Assembly: GCA_027062165.1 (NCBI GenBank)
Contig: JAMOTU010000018.1
Span: 1 to 13,004 of the forward strand
Direction: 5' to 3'
DNA: 13,004 bases
From: Candidatus Altimarinota bacterium
GTDB lineage: Bacteria > Patescibacteriota > Gracilibacteria > Absconditabacterales > Absconditicoccaceae
This document shows positions 1 to 9,150 of the stretch, piece after piece. Each line of letters begins with the position of its first letter. Positions within the stretch are counted from its first letter, which is position 1. The translations under genes were made by a program, and so were the position numbers. The notes beneath the pieces are model-generated. The model saw only the letters and a list, made by a program, of their open reading frames with translations, searched no databases and had not been told where the DNA came from.

Positions 1-429
1 AAAGAAAAACCTTGAATAATTGTTCTTATTACAGATGGAGATTCTAATAAATGATCTGATCCAATTGATGCTGCTAAAGTAGCCGCTAATTATGGAATAC
101 CTGTTTATGTTCTGGCTATTTGAAGAAGTGATTATATAGTATGAAAGGATTATTTTTGATTAGATGTTCCTACTACTATAAATGTTAAACTGTTAAAGAA
201 AATAGCAGATATTAGTGGATGAAAGTTTTATAGAATATTGACTAATAAAGATTTTGATAGATTTAAAAAAGATCTTTTTGATATTGTAAGGACTGAAGAC
301 ATTGTTAAAGTATATTATGAAAAGTTGAATTTAGTAAAATATATGTTAATATATTTAATATTTGTTCTCTTTATTCAAATTTTATATAAAAGTTTTATAT
401 TTTTAAAAATTTATAGGTTATGAAAGTAA
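1..429 (+). CDS. VWA-domain membrane protein, BatA-like (C-terminal part, 5' end outside window)
   Basis: The visible 142 residues, read with UGA as Gly, are the second half of a von Willebrand factor A domain followed by a membrane anchor. Residues 6-13 (IIVLITDG) are the VWA beta strand with its metal-site Asp loop. Residues 35-41 form another core strand. Residues 65-80 carry the helix and ISGGKFYR motif typical of BatA and related proteins. One hydrophobic helix lies at about residues 111-136, and the tail ends in TAA. Known family members are envelope-anchored with the VWA domain exposed, and often sit with MoxR ATPases and other VWA genes. Here the upstream neighbours, and the DxSxS part of the metal site, are outside the window. 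The end overlaps the bL9 start. The VWA fold is clear; BatA-type membership is inferred from the domain followed by a C-terminal helix. Confidence 0.85.
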
Positions 430-869
430 AGGTAGTATTTATAAAAGATACTAAATGGGGTAAAAGATGAGAGGTTAAAGATGTTTCTGCTGCTATGTTT
501 AAAAATATCTTATTTCCTCAAAAATTGGCTTTCAAAGTAGATTCTTCGGAGTGAAAAAATTTTTTAAAAAAATTGGAAAAGAACAATCTAGAACATCAGA
601 AACAGATTGATTTATTGAAAAAAATAGTACAAGATTTATCTGTTAATCCTTTGATTTTTAAAAAGAAAGTTTCACCTAAATGACATCTTTATGATAAAAT
701 AACTCCTCAGGATATTTCAGAAGCTATTTTGAAAAAATATTGATTGAAGGTACCTAAAGATAAAATAAAATTACCACATAAAATAGATACGCCAGGAGTT
801 TATCCAGTTACTATCGATTGGCATAATATTAAATGAGAAATAAAAGTTGATATACAACCACTTGTTTAA
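420..869 (+). CDS. rplI: Ribosomal protein bL9
   Basis: Protein of 149 residues, the usual length of bL9. The N-terminal domain is recognisable: MKVKVVFIKD, then GKRGEVKDVSAAMFKNILFP (residues 14-33), matching the GKKGDVVEVSDGYARNFLIP type of signature. A long charged linker helix follows, as in the family's dumbbell shape. The C-terminal rRNA-binding domain has KVSPKGHLYDKITPQDISEA, close to the usual KxSxxGKLFGSVT region. Several Gly codons are TGA, including the one in KRGEV. bL9 binds 23S rRNA near the L1 stalk base and helps maintain reading-frame fidelity. The ATG lies inside the last codons of the VWA gene (10-nt overlap), which suggests translational coupling; AGG about 3 nt upstream is a weak ribosome binding site. 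Many bacteria have rplI next to dnaB; here dnaB lies about 10.6 kb downstream on the same strand. Some CPR groups lack bL9, so its presence is informative. Confidence 0.95.
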
Positions 870-942
870 TATGTTAATTGTTGAAATTGTCACAATATGT
901 AGTAGTGGTCGTTATTATAAGTAGGTTTATTTTCAATATTAA

Positions 943-2283
943 ATGATGGGTGGTCTTAGAGATTATTTTGAGGAGATAAAGGAGATTAAATTATCGGAGG
1001 AGAAAAAAATGAAAATTTATGAAAATATTTTAGGAAAGCAATATAGACACAATTTTTTGTATAAAGCAAAGTTTTATTTGAAAGTTTTTGGTTATACTTT
1101 TGTTATATTGTTGCTATTGCTTAGTTTTTATCCTGTTATAAATTTTGATAAACGTTCAAATTATATTGTTAAAAAAATTACTTTTATAACAGGTTGAATA
1201 TATACTGAAAAAAGTGAAAAAATAAATAATACTAACTTACTAAGTTATAATAAGGTATTTGCTGATTGGATAGGAAAGATTATAAACGTTAAAGGTGATT
1301 TTTCTATTATAAGAAATAATAATGTTATTAAAACAGATAAAATTTTAGATGGTGATTTTTTGATAATTGATAGAAATACTTATTTGGAGTTTGGAATAGG
1401 TTCTTGATATGTTTGAAGGATTTTATGACCTGCAAAGATTAAAATAGTAAAATCAAAGGATGGTTATACTTTAAATCTTATTTATGGGCAATATCTAGAA
1501 TTAGAAAAAACAGCACATACAGATGATAAAATAAAGGTTGTTACGGATAATTTTGAATTGATACCTAAAGATGAAGATAAGGTAAGTTTTAAGATAGTAG
1601 AAAACTGAAAAAATAAGATAGTAGAAAATAGAGGAAAAACACCTTTAATAATAAAGAAGATAAAAACTAAAAAACAAGTTGTTTTGTCTAAGGATCAGGT
1701 GGCTCAAGTAGATGGAGATATTAAGATCTTGGTAAAAATGATAAAATCTTGAAAAATAGAAGAGAAATATTCTATAAAAAATAATAAATCATTTACTAAA
1801 TTGGAAAATATAGATTTGAATAAGGAATTTTCTAAAAAATATAAAATTGTACCTACTCAAAATCAGATAATAGAACTTAAACAGTTGCTATATCCTAGCT
1901 TCTTGAAGAAAGATATATTAAACTTGATAAATAGTCAAAATGATAAAGCGAAACAAGAAATAGCTATTAATAATTTGATGTATAGAGTTTTGAAAATTTA
2001 TAAATTATTTGATCTTAAGGTCAATAGTGAAATTTTAAAAGCTAAGATTAAGTTTAAAACATTTAATATTGATGATTTATTTTTGTTAATTGATCAGTTG
2101 ATATCAAAATTAAAACAAAAATATTATATTGAACCTAAATATACATATAGGTTAAAACAAATAGAAGCTTGGATTTTATTGCTAAAAAGTTGAAAATTGA
2201 AGGCAATAAATTATAATTCTTTTGATGAAATTTTTGAGAAGAATAAAAATTTGAAAAAATACAAAAATAAGTTAGATTTTTAA
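943..2283 (+). CDS. Single-pass membrane protein with FecR-like domain
   Basis: Protein of 446 residues, uninterrupted when TGA is read as Gly. Residues 1-46 are charged and probably cytoplasmic. One membrane helix lies at about 47-65 (rich in Val, Ile, Leu). A beta-rich segment at about 112-190 resembles the FecR domain: a small strand series containing YLEFGIGSGYVGRILGPAKI, then YTLNLIYGQYLELEK, the same order as the TxVxLxxGSxxRL...GELxV pattern. The rest, from about 280 on, is predicted alpha-helical, Lys-rich and unrecognised. A short cytoplasmic N-terminus, one helix and an outer FecR-type domain is the layout of FecR/anti-sigma-like sensors, but no sigma factor gene is next to it and the C-terminal helical domain is unusual. 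Two adjacent in-frame ATGs open the gene, without a clear ribosome binding site. It starts 73 nt after bL9, and its stop overlaps the stop of the convergent gene. Function unknown; a sensory or envelope role is inferred. Confidence 0.75.
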
Positions 2284-4505
2284 AATTTTATTATTTTTAT
2301 TCCATCGTAATACCATTTTAAAATTTTCTTATAATTTATCCCTTTTCTTGCTAACATTTCTGCTCATTTTCAACTTAATCAAACTCAGTGTCAATGAAAT
2401 GTATTACATTTGTAAAAATCAAGTTTTGATTGTAACCATGGAGTATCGGTCCATCAAAATTTTTCTTTAGCTGACCAAGTAAATCAAGGGGAGCAGTTAA
2501 AATAAGGCAGAATAGGAATATATCAGTTGTAAACAATTATCTCGTTTTCTGTTTCTTTTAAAGCTTTTTGCCATAATCTGCTAGTTTTTTCAAATCAAGC
2601 TCAAACATATTTTTGAAAAATTCTAGCATCATCTATTGCTTGATAGCTACTTCAATCAGGAATATTAGGATGACGATTTTTTAAATAAAATATAGTATAA
2701 TTTTTTATTATTAGAGCCATTGCTTTATTTTTCTCTTGAGGCATTTGATCATTTACTTCAGCTATTCCTTTAAGGTAATCTTTAACAGGTAATTTGTTAA
2801 TAACTACAAATTGTTTTTTTATTTGTCAGTTTAGTAGTTTGATGAAATCTTTTTTTATTATAATTTCATTTTTAAAACTATTCCAAGGAATTCAAGCAAA
2901 TGATTTTCTAGGATAATTTTTAAAAATTATTAAATCTCAATGTAATTTTATTCTAGAAGCAGTTATTGGTTTTCAATTGTTAATTTTAATAGTTAGTTTG
3001 TTTAAATTTTTGTAAATTTTAATATTTTTTATATTTTCAACTTTTATTACATTGTCTATTGTTCATTTACACGATGAATTACAGATTATATTATAGTAAT
3101 TATAATTTACTGAAAGTTGATATAATAGAACAGATATGTTTCAATTAAGTAGTTTTTTAGCTTCGTCTATAGTTATTTTGTATGTAGTTTTTTTAGTTTT
3201 GTATTTAGCTAGCTGGGGATGATATTTTTCTATATATTTCTTTTTTAATTTTTGTAGTAGATAGTCTAAATCTTTTTGAAATATAAGTTTTAGTTTTATT
3301 TTGTAATTGTATTTAGGAGTTTCAACGTATATGTATTTTTTTCAAGAAGCTAAAAATTTTTTCCATTTAAAATTCAATTTTAAATGTCAATTTTCATATT
3401 TACAAGATAAAATTGTAAAATGTGGACTTTTTGCCCAGCATTTAATAATTTTTTCGGTTTTGAAAGGGATTATTAAATAAGATTTTTTATTGATAAAATA
3501 TGTATTTGAAAAATTGATTTTTTTTGTAGGTTTTATTTTTTTTGTTTTATGAGTTTTGTAAGAAGTTAATTTAGTCTTATTTAAATTTTTCCAAACTTGT
3601 TGTCTAATCCATGGTAAAAGTTGATATAAGTTTTTTCAAGGACATTGGGTATGTCATACATCTTTATGTCATACTATTGTTGGTAGTCTTATATCTTTTA
3701 TGTAAGGAGGTTTAGCATTAGGTCATATTATTGGTTTGTGCCAAGTTATATCCTGTAAAGGATTAATATTATACTTTTTGCAAAGATATGTTAGTAAATC
3801 TATTAAAGCGTCTATTTGTTTTTTTGTAGGTTTTTGGATGTTAAAATTCCCTATTAAAGCTATTCAAATAGAAGCTGGGTTATTCCGTTTAGCATGAGCT
3901 CATATTATACCTTCTCATCAAGCTCTTCATTCATAGATATTTCAAAATGGTCATATAACATAGTTGTATCCTATATCTCACCATCATCTTTTAAGTGCGT
4001 GTCGACGATAAATAGCTCTTAAAAGTTTTTTTACATCATTAGGGGATTTGTATTTTGTTAGATTATTTGTTGTATGATGGATTACTATTTTAGTTTTTTT
4101 ATAGTGATATTGTAAGGGCCACCATAGTTTTTCTCAATTTATTTTGTATATTATTTTATCTATTTTAAATTCTTTAGTCCAAAAATTTGTGAGATATTGG
4201 TTCCTTGTTTTTTCAATTTGTTGTTTTTTTAAATATTTTTTATAAAGATTCCGATGTTTTTTTAAATTTTCTATATATTTTTTTTGTTCTTCTAAAAGTT
4301 TTTTGTAAGTTGGATTAGAAGCATATCTTAAACTCTCGTCAGCTCACCGTTGAGAACGAGAAATTATATTAATACCAAAGCTAAAAGATAAGAGATAAAA
4401 AAAACTTAAAGATAAAAAATATATTATATAATGGATTTTTTCCATTTTATTTAAAGACTTTATAAATTTTATAAAATTGTCTGTGATTATAAATTTATTA
4501 TTCAT
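2280..4505 (-). CDS. Bifunctional cell-wall hydrolase: PGRP/Amidase_2 amidase fused to a SpoIID domain
   Basis: Protein of 741 residues. The N-terminus has a signal-anchor helix at about 25-45, then a Lys-rich coiled segment (about 65-105). An N-acetylmuramoyl-L-alanine amidase domain of PGRP/T7-lysozyme type spans about 138-305: IVIHHT (zinc ligand H143), GWGDIGYNY (Y180 equals the catalytic Tyr), GAHA..N..SIGIALIGNF, and GHKDVGHTQCPG (zinc ligands H280 and C288). A linker of about 220 residues follows. The C-terminal SpoIID domain has DYLKGIAEV (Glu583 aligns with the catalytic Glu of the GVAEVPSSWP type) and a C-terminal HGHGVGLSGKGAEMLARKG near 704. In sporulating Firmicutes, SpoIIP (amidase) strips stem peptides and SpoIID (lytic transglycosylase) cuts the denuded glycan; here one chain carries both kinds of activity. 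All five Gly codons in the HGHGVGLSGKG motif are TGA. It overlaps the upstream PKD gene by 8 nt (coupling). A downstream in-frame ATG (M21) is an alternative start. Confidence 0.9.
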
Positions 4506-6789
4506 TATTTACTACTTTTACTTTTAGATTAGCAATTTCAGATGGATAATCATAAAAGTCTACTATCGCTTTTACAGTATAAGTTCCTGGTTCATCATAA
4601 GAAGTAGAAATAGTAGCACATTGCCTTCATTGACAAGAATAAGTATTTCAATTTCCAAAGTTCCAATGGATTGATTTTATTTGTCAATCTGTCTGTAAAT
4701 AAAATGTTATTTTTTCTCAAACTCTTACTATTTGAGATGCGGGGTCTGAGGTTATTTTAACTTTCCTTGGAGGTTGCTTAACGATAACTTTTCCTGTGAG
4801 TATAAGAGTAAGTCATTTTTTAGTTGTTATTTTTACTCTTGGATAAAATATTCAGTTGTTATTTTCATAATCAAATTTATATTCATGAGGTACTTTTCAT
4901 TGAGAAACGTTTTCAAATTTTTGTCAGTCTCCAAAATCCCAAGTATAATATATTACTTCATCATCAGTGTCTTCTAGTTTGATTTCTGAAGCATCTAAAA
5001 TTACTTTTAATGGAGAGAATCAAGAATTAGGAAAGATTTTTAATTTTCCTGATATTTTAGGTGGTTTAGGAGAAAAATGTATTTTAAATTTATCACTTGA
5101 TCAGTTGGTATAGATAATTTTTAATATGTAAGTTGTGTCGTTTTTAACTGTAAAGGTAAATTTTCACTTTTCTGGTTGGTTAACAGGATTTTGATTTTCA
5201 TCAAAGAGTATTAAATTTGCAATATTTTCATTTGTTGGAAGATTTATCAGTAATTTGATAAAATTGATTTTATAAGGTAGGACAACGGTATTTTCTTTTC
5301 ATTTTTCTATAAAGATTTTTTTAAAAAGTTTATAATTTTCTTCTTCTCATTTTGACAAATATATTATAGCAGGTAATTTAGAGAATGTTTTCTGAGTTTT
5401 AAAAGTTTTTTCACATTGTAGCGTTTTGCCATTATTAAGAGTTAAATTTAATTTTAATAAATATGTTCAAGGATTTTTTACTATACCTATTAGTTTATTT
5501 GAAGAAATAACTTTAATAATTCAAACTCTAGAACCATCTAAAGGATTTATAATTGTTCATTTTATTTTTCTTATTTGTATAGTAGGATCTGATAAGGTTA
5601 AATTGATATTTATTTTTTTATTAGTTATAGGTTCAATATTTAGTTGACAATCAGGCAGATCTGATTCATTGATTATTAATGTAGCTACTTTAAAATTTTG
5701 TCATATCTGAGGGAAATTAACATATAATGTATATGTTCATTTTTCTTTGTAAATAAAATATGCTTTTTCTTTATTTTCAGTGTCAATTTTTCCATCTCAA
5801 TCAAAGTCCCATCATATTCTTCAATCTGCTAATAATGTAGGATAATTGTTAAATACATCTGAAGCATTAGTAATAATCTTTACAGGCGCATTTCCACCTA
5901 TTATAGCAATATCTTGTCCGTTTATAGAATTTCTAAATTGGTCATTTAGTTTAAAATTGTTATTATTTTGTCAGTTTATATTAAGATTAATTTGTGATAT
6001 AATTTTAAATGGAAATGGTCAAAATTGTTTGGATAATTTTTTTCAATTTTTCATATAAGTAGTTGTATATGTTATATTATAGGTTCATTTTCTAGGAAAA
6101 AAACAAGTTCATAAAAGCTGAAGATTTTTTAATTTTTGTATACCTCTTCTTCGTAAAATAGGTCATTGTCAGTTTCCACAATTAAATTTTATTTCTATAG
6201 CTGCTGGGTCTAATTTTGTAGTATTAATATAAAAATCAACATAAATTGGAGCAAATGAGAATCATCTTAAATTTTCTACAGGAACTGATCAATCTTTAGT
6301 TTCAATTTGAGCAGTTATTAAAGAGACATTTTTAATCCTATAGTCTGAAGGTATTTTTTTTACAAGATAATAATAAAAACCTCACGTTAATATTCCAAAT
6401 AAAAGTAATATAGTACCTATTAAGGTTCATATTAGATATTTTCATCTGCTTGATTTACTTGTTAGTAGCTTTATTATATTTAATACAGTTAGAAAAAATG
6501 ACAACAAGATTAAAATTCAAAAAATTATTGCTCAGAATATTTTTAAAGTTTGTTTAGGTCATTCGAGATTTGTGTTATTTCAAGACAGAAGTATTTGTGG
6601 ATTTTTTGCTAAGTAAAATAGACCTCCTATTCAAACGAATAAAAATAAAAGAATAAATATTCAACATCATAATACAAATGTTCATAAACCTATTTTTTTA
6701 CCTTTTTTTATTTTTTTAATATTTTTGGTAGTATTTGTTGTAGTTTGAGTATTTGATTTTGAATTTTTTAAAAATGGATCAGTGGTCAT
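4498..6789 (-). CDS. PKD-repeat surface protein with three N-terminal membrane helices
   Basis: Protein of 763 residues. After a Thr/Asn/Lys-rich N-terminus come three hydrophobic helices at about 34-61, 82-109 and 118-143, then a large, presumably extracytoplasmic part made of beta-sandwich repeats. Clear PKD motifs are WDFDGDGK (W327) followed by GTYTLYV, WDFGDG (W617), and WNFGNG (W709) followed by EPGTYTVKAIVDF. A fourth, degenerate copy (FNCGNG near 202, then RKGTYNITYTT) starts the ectodomain. The DxDGDG loop of the first clear copy resembles a calcium site. PKD domains are known as adhesive or spacer modules of bacterial surface proteins. Several Cys near C-terminal motifs (YSCQGRQC) could form disulfides. 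It is the first gene of a two-gene minus-strand unit; its stop overlaps the start of the amidase-SpoIID gene by 8 nt, so the two are probably co-translated and may act together at the wall. Specific role unknown. Confidence 0.85.
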
Positions 6790-6920
6790 TTTAAATGTTT
6801 AAGGTATAAAAATTTCTTTTTAGTTTAAAAATTATGTTGATTTTTTCAATATCAAAAATACCATTGAATTTTTATTCTTTTTTAGTTATTTTTAATTTAA
6901 TTTTTATAAAATAATTTCTT
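6790..6920. promoter_or_regulatory. Divergent intergenic region, likely promoters for both flanking units
   Basis: This 131-bp, extremely AT-rich stretch separates the minus-strand PKD/amidase unit from the plus-strand reverse gyrase unit, so promoters for both should lie here. The best plus-strand candidate is TTGAAT (6864-6869), 17 nt, then TATTTT (6887-6892), which is only a moderate match. A small inverted repeat TTGAT/ATCAA (6837-6841 and 6851-6855) could be an operator. No clear minus-strand promoter stands out, and neither flanking ATG has a convincing Shine-Dalgarno sequence. Base composition makes chance matches likely. Confidence 0.4.
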
Positions 6921-8777
6921 ATGATGAGTGAGAAAATAACAGCTTATGTTAGATTTTGCCCTAATTGTTGAGGTATAATTTATGATGACAGATTGAAGGA
7001 TAGTTTAGTTTGTAAAAATTGTTTAGAAAATATTGATGTTGATATTGATATACAATCAGAAAATTTACCTAAATGGTTTTATGTCTTTGACAAGATTAAA
7101 AAGTGAAATCTTCAAGAATATAAAAAGTTTTTTGATAGTTTTTTAGATTTTAAAGAGTTTTTTTATAAAATAACTGATAAATTACCTTGGTCGTTACAAA
7201 ATAGTTGGACAAAAAGAGTTTTTTTAAAAGAAAGTTTTAGTATTATAGCTCCGACAGGAGTATGAAAAACTACATGGTGATTGGTAATGTGATTGTATCT
7301 TTATTTAAAACCTATTTATAAAAATAAAGAAAAAATTTATTATATTTTACCTACTACATTGCTTGCTAAACATACTTATGAAAGATTCGAGGATTATTTA
7401 GAAAAATTTTGTATATTTTCTGGAAAGTGTAAAAAGGATGTGTATGAAGATATTTTGATATATCATGGAAAACTTTCAAACAAACAAAAAAAAGATATTA
7501 AAGAGAGAATTAAAGAATGAAAATTTAAAATTTTATTTACTACGACTAACTTTTTATATAGAAATTTTGATATTTTAAAACCAAACAAAGGTAAATTTCA
7601 GTTTATTTTTGTAGATGATGTAGATTCTCTTTTAAAAACGGCTAAGAATATAGATTATATATTGTCTTTGATGGGATTTTCAGATGATGCTATTCAATTA
7701 GCTTTGCAAATTGTAAAACTTAAAGTTCAATTACCTTTTTTGAAATGAAGTAGATTAGAAGAAACTTTAAATACTATACAAAATCTTAAAAATAAACTAG
7801 AAAAATTAAAAAAATGAGTAGATGCTATTTTGGTAGCTTCTTCTGCTACCGCCAAACCTAAATGATTAAAGATAAAGATTTTATGAGAATTGTTAAATTT
7901 TGAGGTATGAAAATCTAATACTAATTTAAGAAATATAGAAGATATTTATGTAGACCTTGATAATAAATCTTTAAATTTGGTTAAATCTAATTTTGGAGAA
8001 TTTCTAAAATTATATGAGTCGAAATTTGATAAGTTGATAAATATTTTAAATAATTGAATTTTTTGTTTCATACCTTCTGATTGGTGAAAAGAAGAAGTAT
8101 ATAATGTAAAAGATTATTTTTTGAAAAAATGAATAAAATGTGAAGTTTATGAAAATTTGAAAGATGAAACAATAGAACAATTTAGAAAGTGAGATATAAA
8201 AGTATTAATTGGTATAGCTTCTTGGCGTAATCCATTAGCTAGATGAATAGATTTACCAGATGCTGCCAAGTATGCTATATTTTTGTGAGTGCCTAAATTT
8301 GTATTTGATGCTAATATTGCTTATAATCCTAGATGATTAACTAGTATTATTTTAAATTTGCAGAAAGTTTTACCTGATAATATAAAAGAAAAGATAGATT
8401 GGGATAAAAAAATTACTCAATATCTTAAATTTTTAAAGAAAATATCTAATTACACCAAAGAGTATATTTTGAATAATGATTTTATTAAACAAAGACTTGA
8501 AGAAATTTATTGATTTGTTAATAATTTAATAACTCAAGAAGAAATAAAAAATTTATTACTCAATGCTGACGATATTTCTTTTGATGGACAATCTTTTATT
8601 GTAGCTGATATTGCTGCATATTTGCAGGCTAGTGGTAGAGTATCTAGAATGTATGTTGGATGATTGACGAAATGACTTTCTGTTGTATTTGTAGATAACA
8701 AAAAAGCATTTAATAACCTTCAGAAAAGAATAAAATGGTTTTATGATGATTTAAATTTTAAAAAACTTGAAATATAA
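6921..8777 (+). CDS. rgy: Reverse gyrase, helicase half only (split or truncated reverse gyrase)
   Basis: Protein of 618 residues that follows reverse gyrase from its N-terminus. It has a zinc finger with Cys13, Cys16, Cys31 and Cys34. The P-loop is APTGVGKTT (110-118), with its second Gly coded by TGA. Next come ILPTTLLAKH (141-150), KILFTTTNFLYRNFD and FVDDVDSLLK, the DDVD form of the DEAD box specific to this family. SSATAKP (307-313) follows, then RGIDLP near 441 and GVPKF near 456, then an insert of about 110 residues where the latch sits. Last is QASGRVSRMYVGGLTKGLSV from 569. Normal reverse gyrases are about 1,100-1,200 residues, with a topoisomerase IA domain after this point; here tandem TAA TAA stops follow. 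Full-length enzymes add positive supercoils using ATP and mark hyperthermophiles. Nanoarchaeum equitans has a comparable two-gene split. The second TAA shares its last A with the next gene's ATG. Alone, this half can only be an ATP-dependent helicase-like motor; a topoisomerase partner elsewhere is inferred. Confidence 0.9.
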
Positions 8778-8779
8778 TA

Positions 8780-9148
8780 ATGAAACTTTTAGCAAATTTA
8801 TCTGATCCCAAAAGTGTACTTGATGAATTGAAAACAAATCAGCAAAATATTTCTAAAAAGACTATTAATGAAATATCACAAAGACAATGAATAAAAGATA
8901 CTTTGCAAGGAATTTCCGAATGAATATCTCCTTATATAGATTGGGGATTTTTTATAGCATGGACTGCTGCATTAATACTTTTGATGTACAATGGTATACT
9001 TTTGATGATAAAATCTTGAACCGGGGCATCAGAAGTAGCTAAGATTAAATGAAGATTTATGAATATAGCAATTTGAGTAATTATAATATCATCAATTTAT
9101 ATTATTTTAAGGGTTTTTGTTTGGTTTATCAATTATATTGCTTGATAG
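8780..9148 (+). CDS. Small two-helix membrane protein, type IV secretion pilin-like
   Basis: Protein of 122 residues. A polar N-terminus (1-52) precedes a hydrophobic helix at about 55-77. A short hydrophilic turn, IKSGTGASEVAKIKGR (77-92), leads to a second helix at about 94-118, and the gene ends in TAG. This layout, two helices joined by a glycine-rich and Lys-rich loop in the form LLMIKSG....KIKGRFMNIAIGVII, resembles the VirB2/TrbC-like pilins often annotated in CPR genomes, where the loop reads like TSGGNEEKVKKAR. Such pilins are membrane proteins built into secretion or conjugation filaments. No other secretion gene is present, so the assignment rests on topology and loop only; a holin-like or other small membrane protein is possible. 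Its ATG overlaps the tandem stop of the helicase gene, and only 2 nt separate it from the PBP gene, so it belongs to the same transcript. Confidence 0.6.
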
Positions 9149-9150
9149 AT

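Noticed and set aside
886..896. Palindrome ATTGT-C-ACAAT between bL9 and the FecR-like gene as an operator
   Set aside because: An 11-base palindrome is expected by chance in such AT-rich DNA and no well-spaced promoter surrounds it.
871..924. Possible small ORF after bL9 (18 codons including the stop)
   Set aside because: It is very short, has no ribosome binding site, and carries no recognisable sequence.
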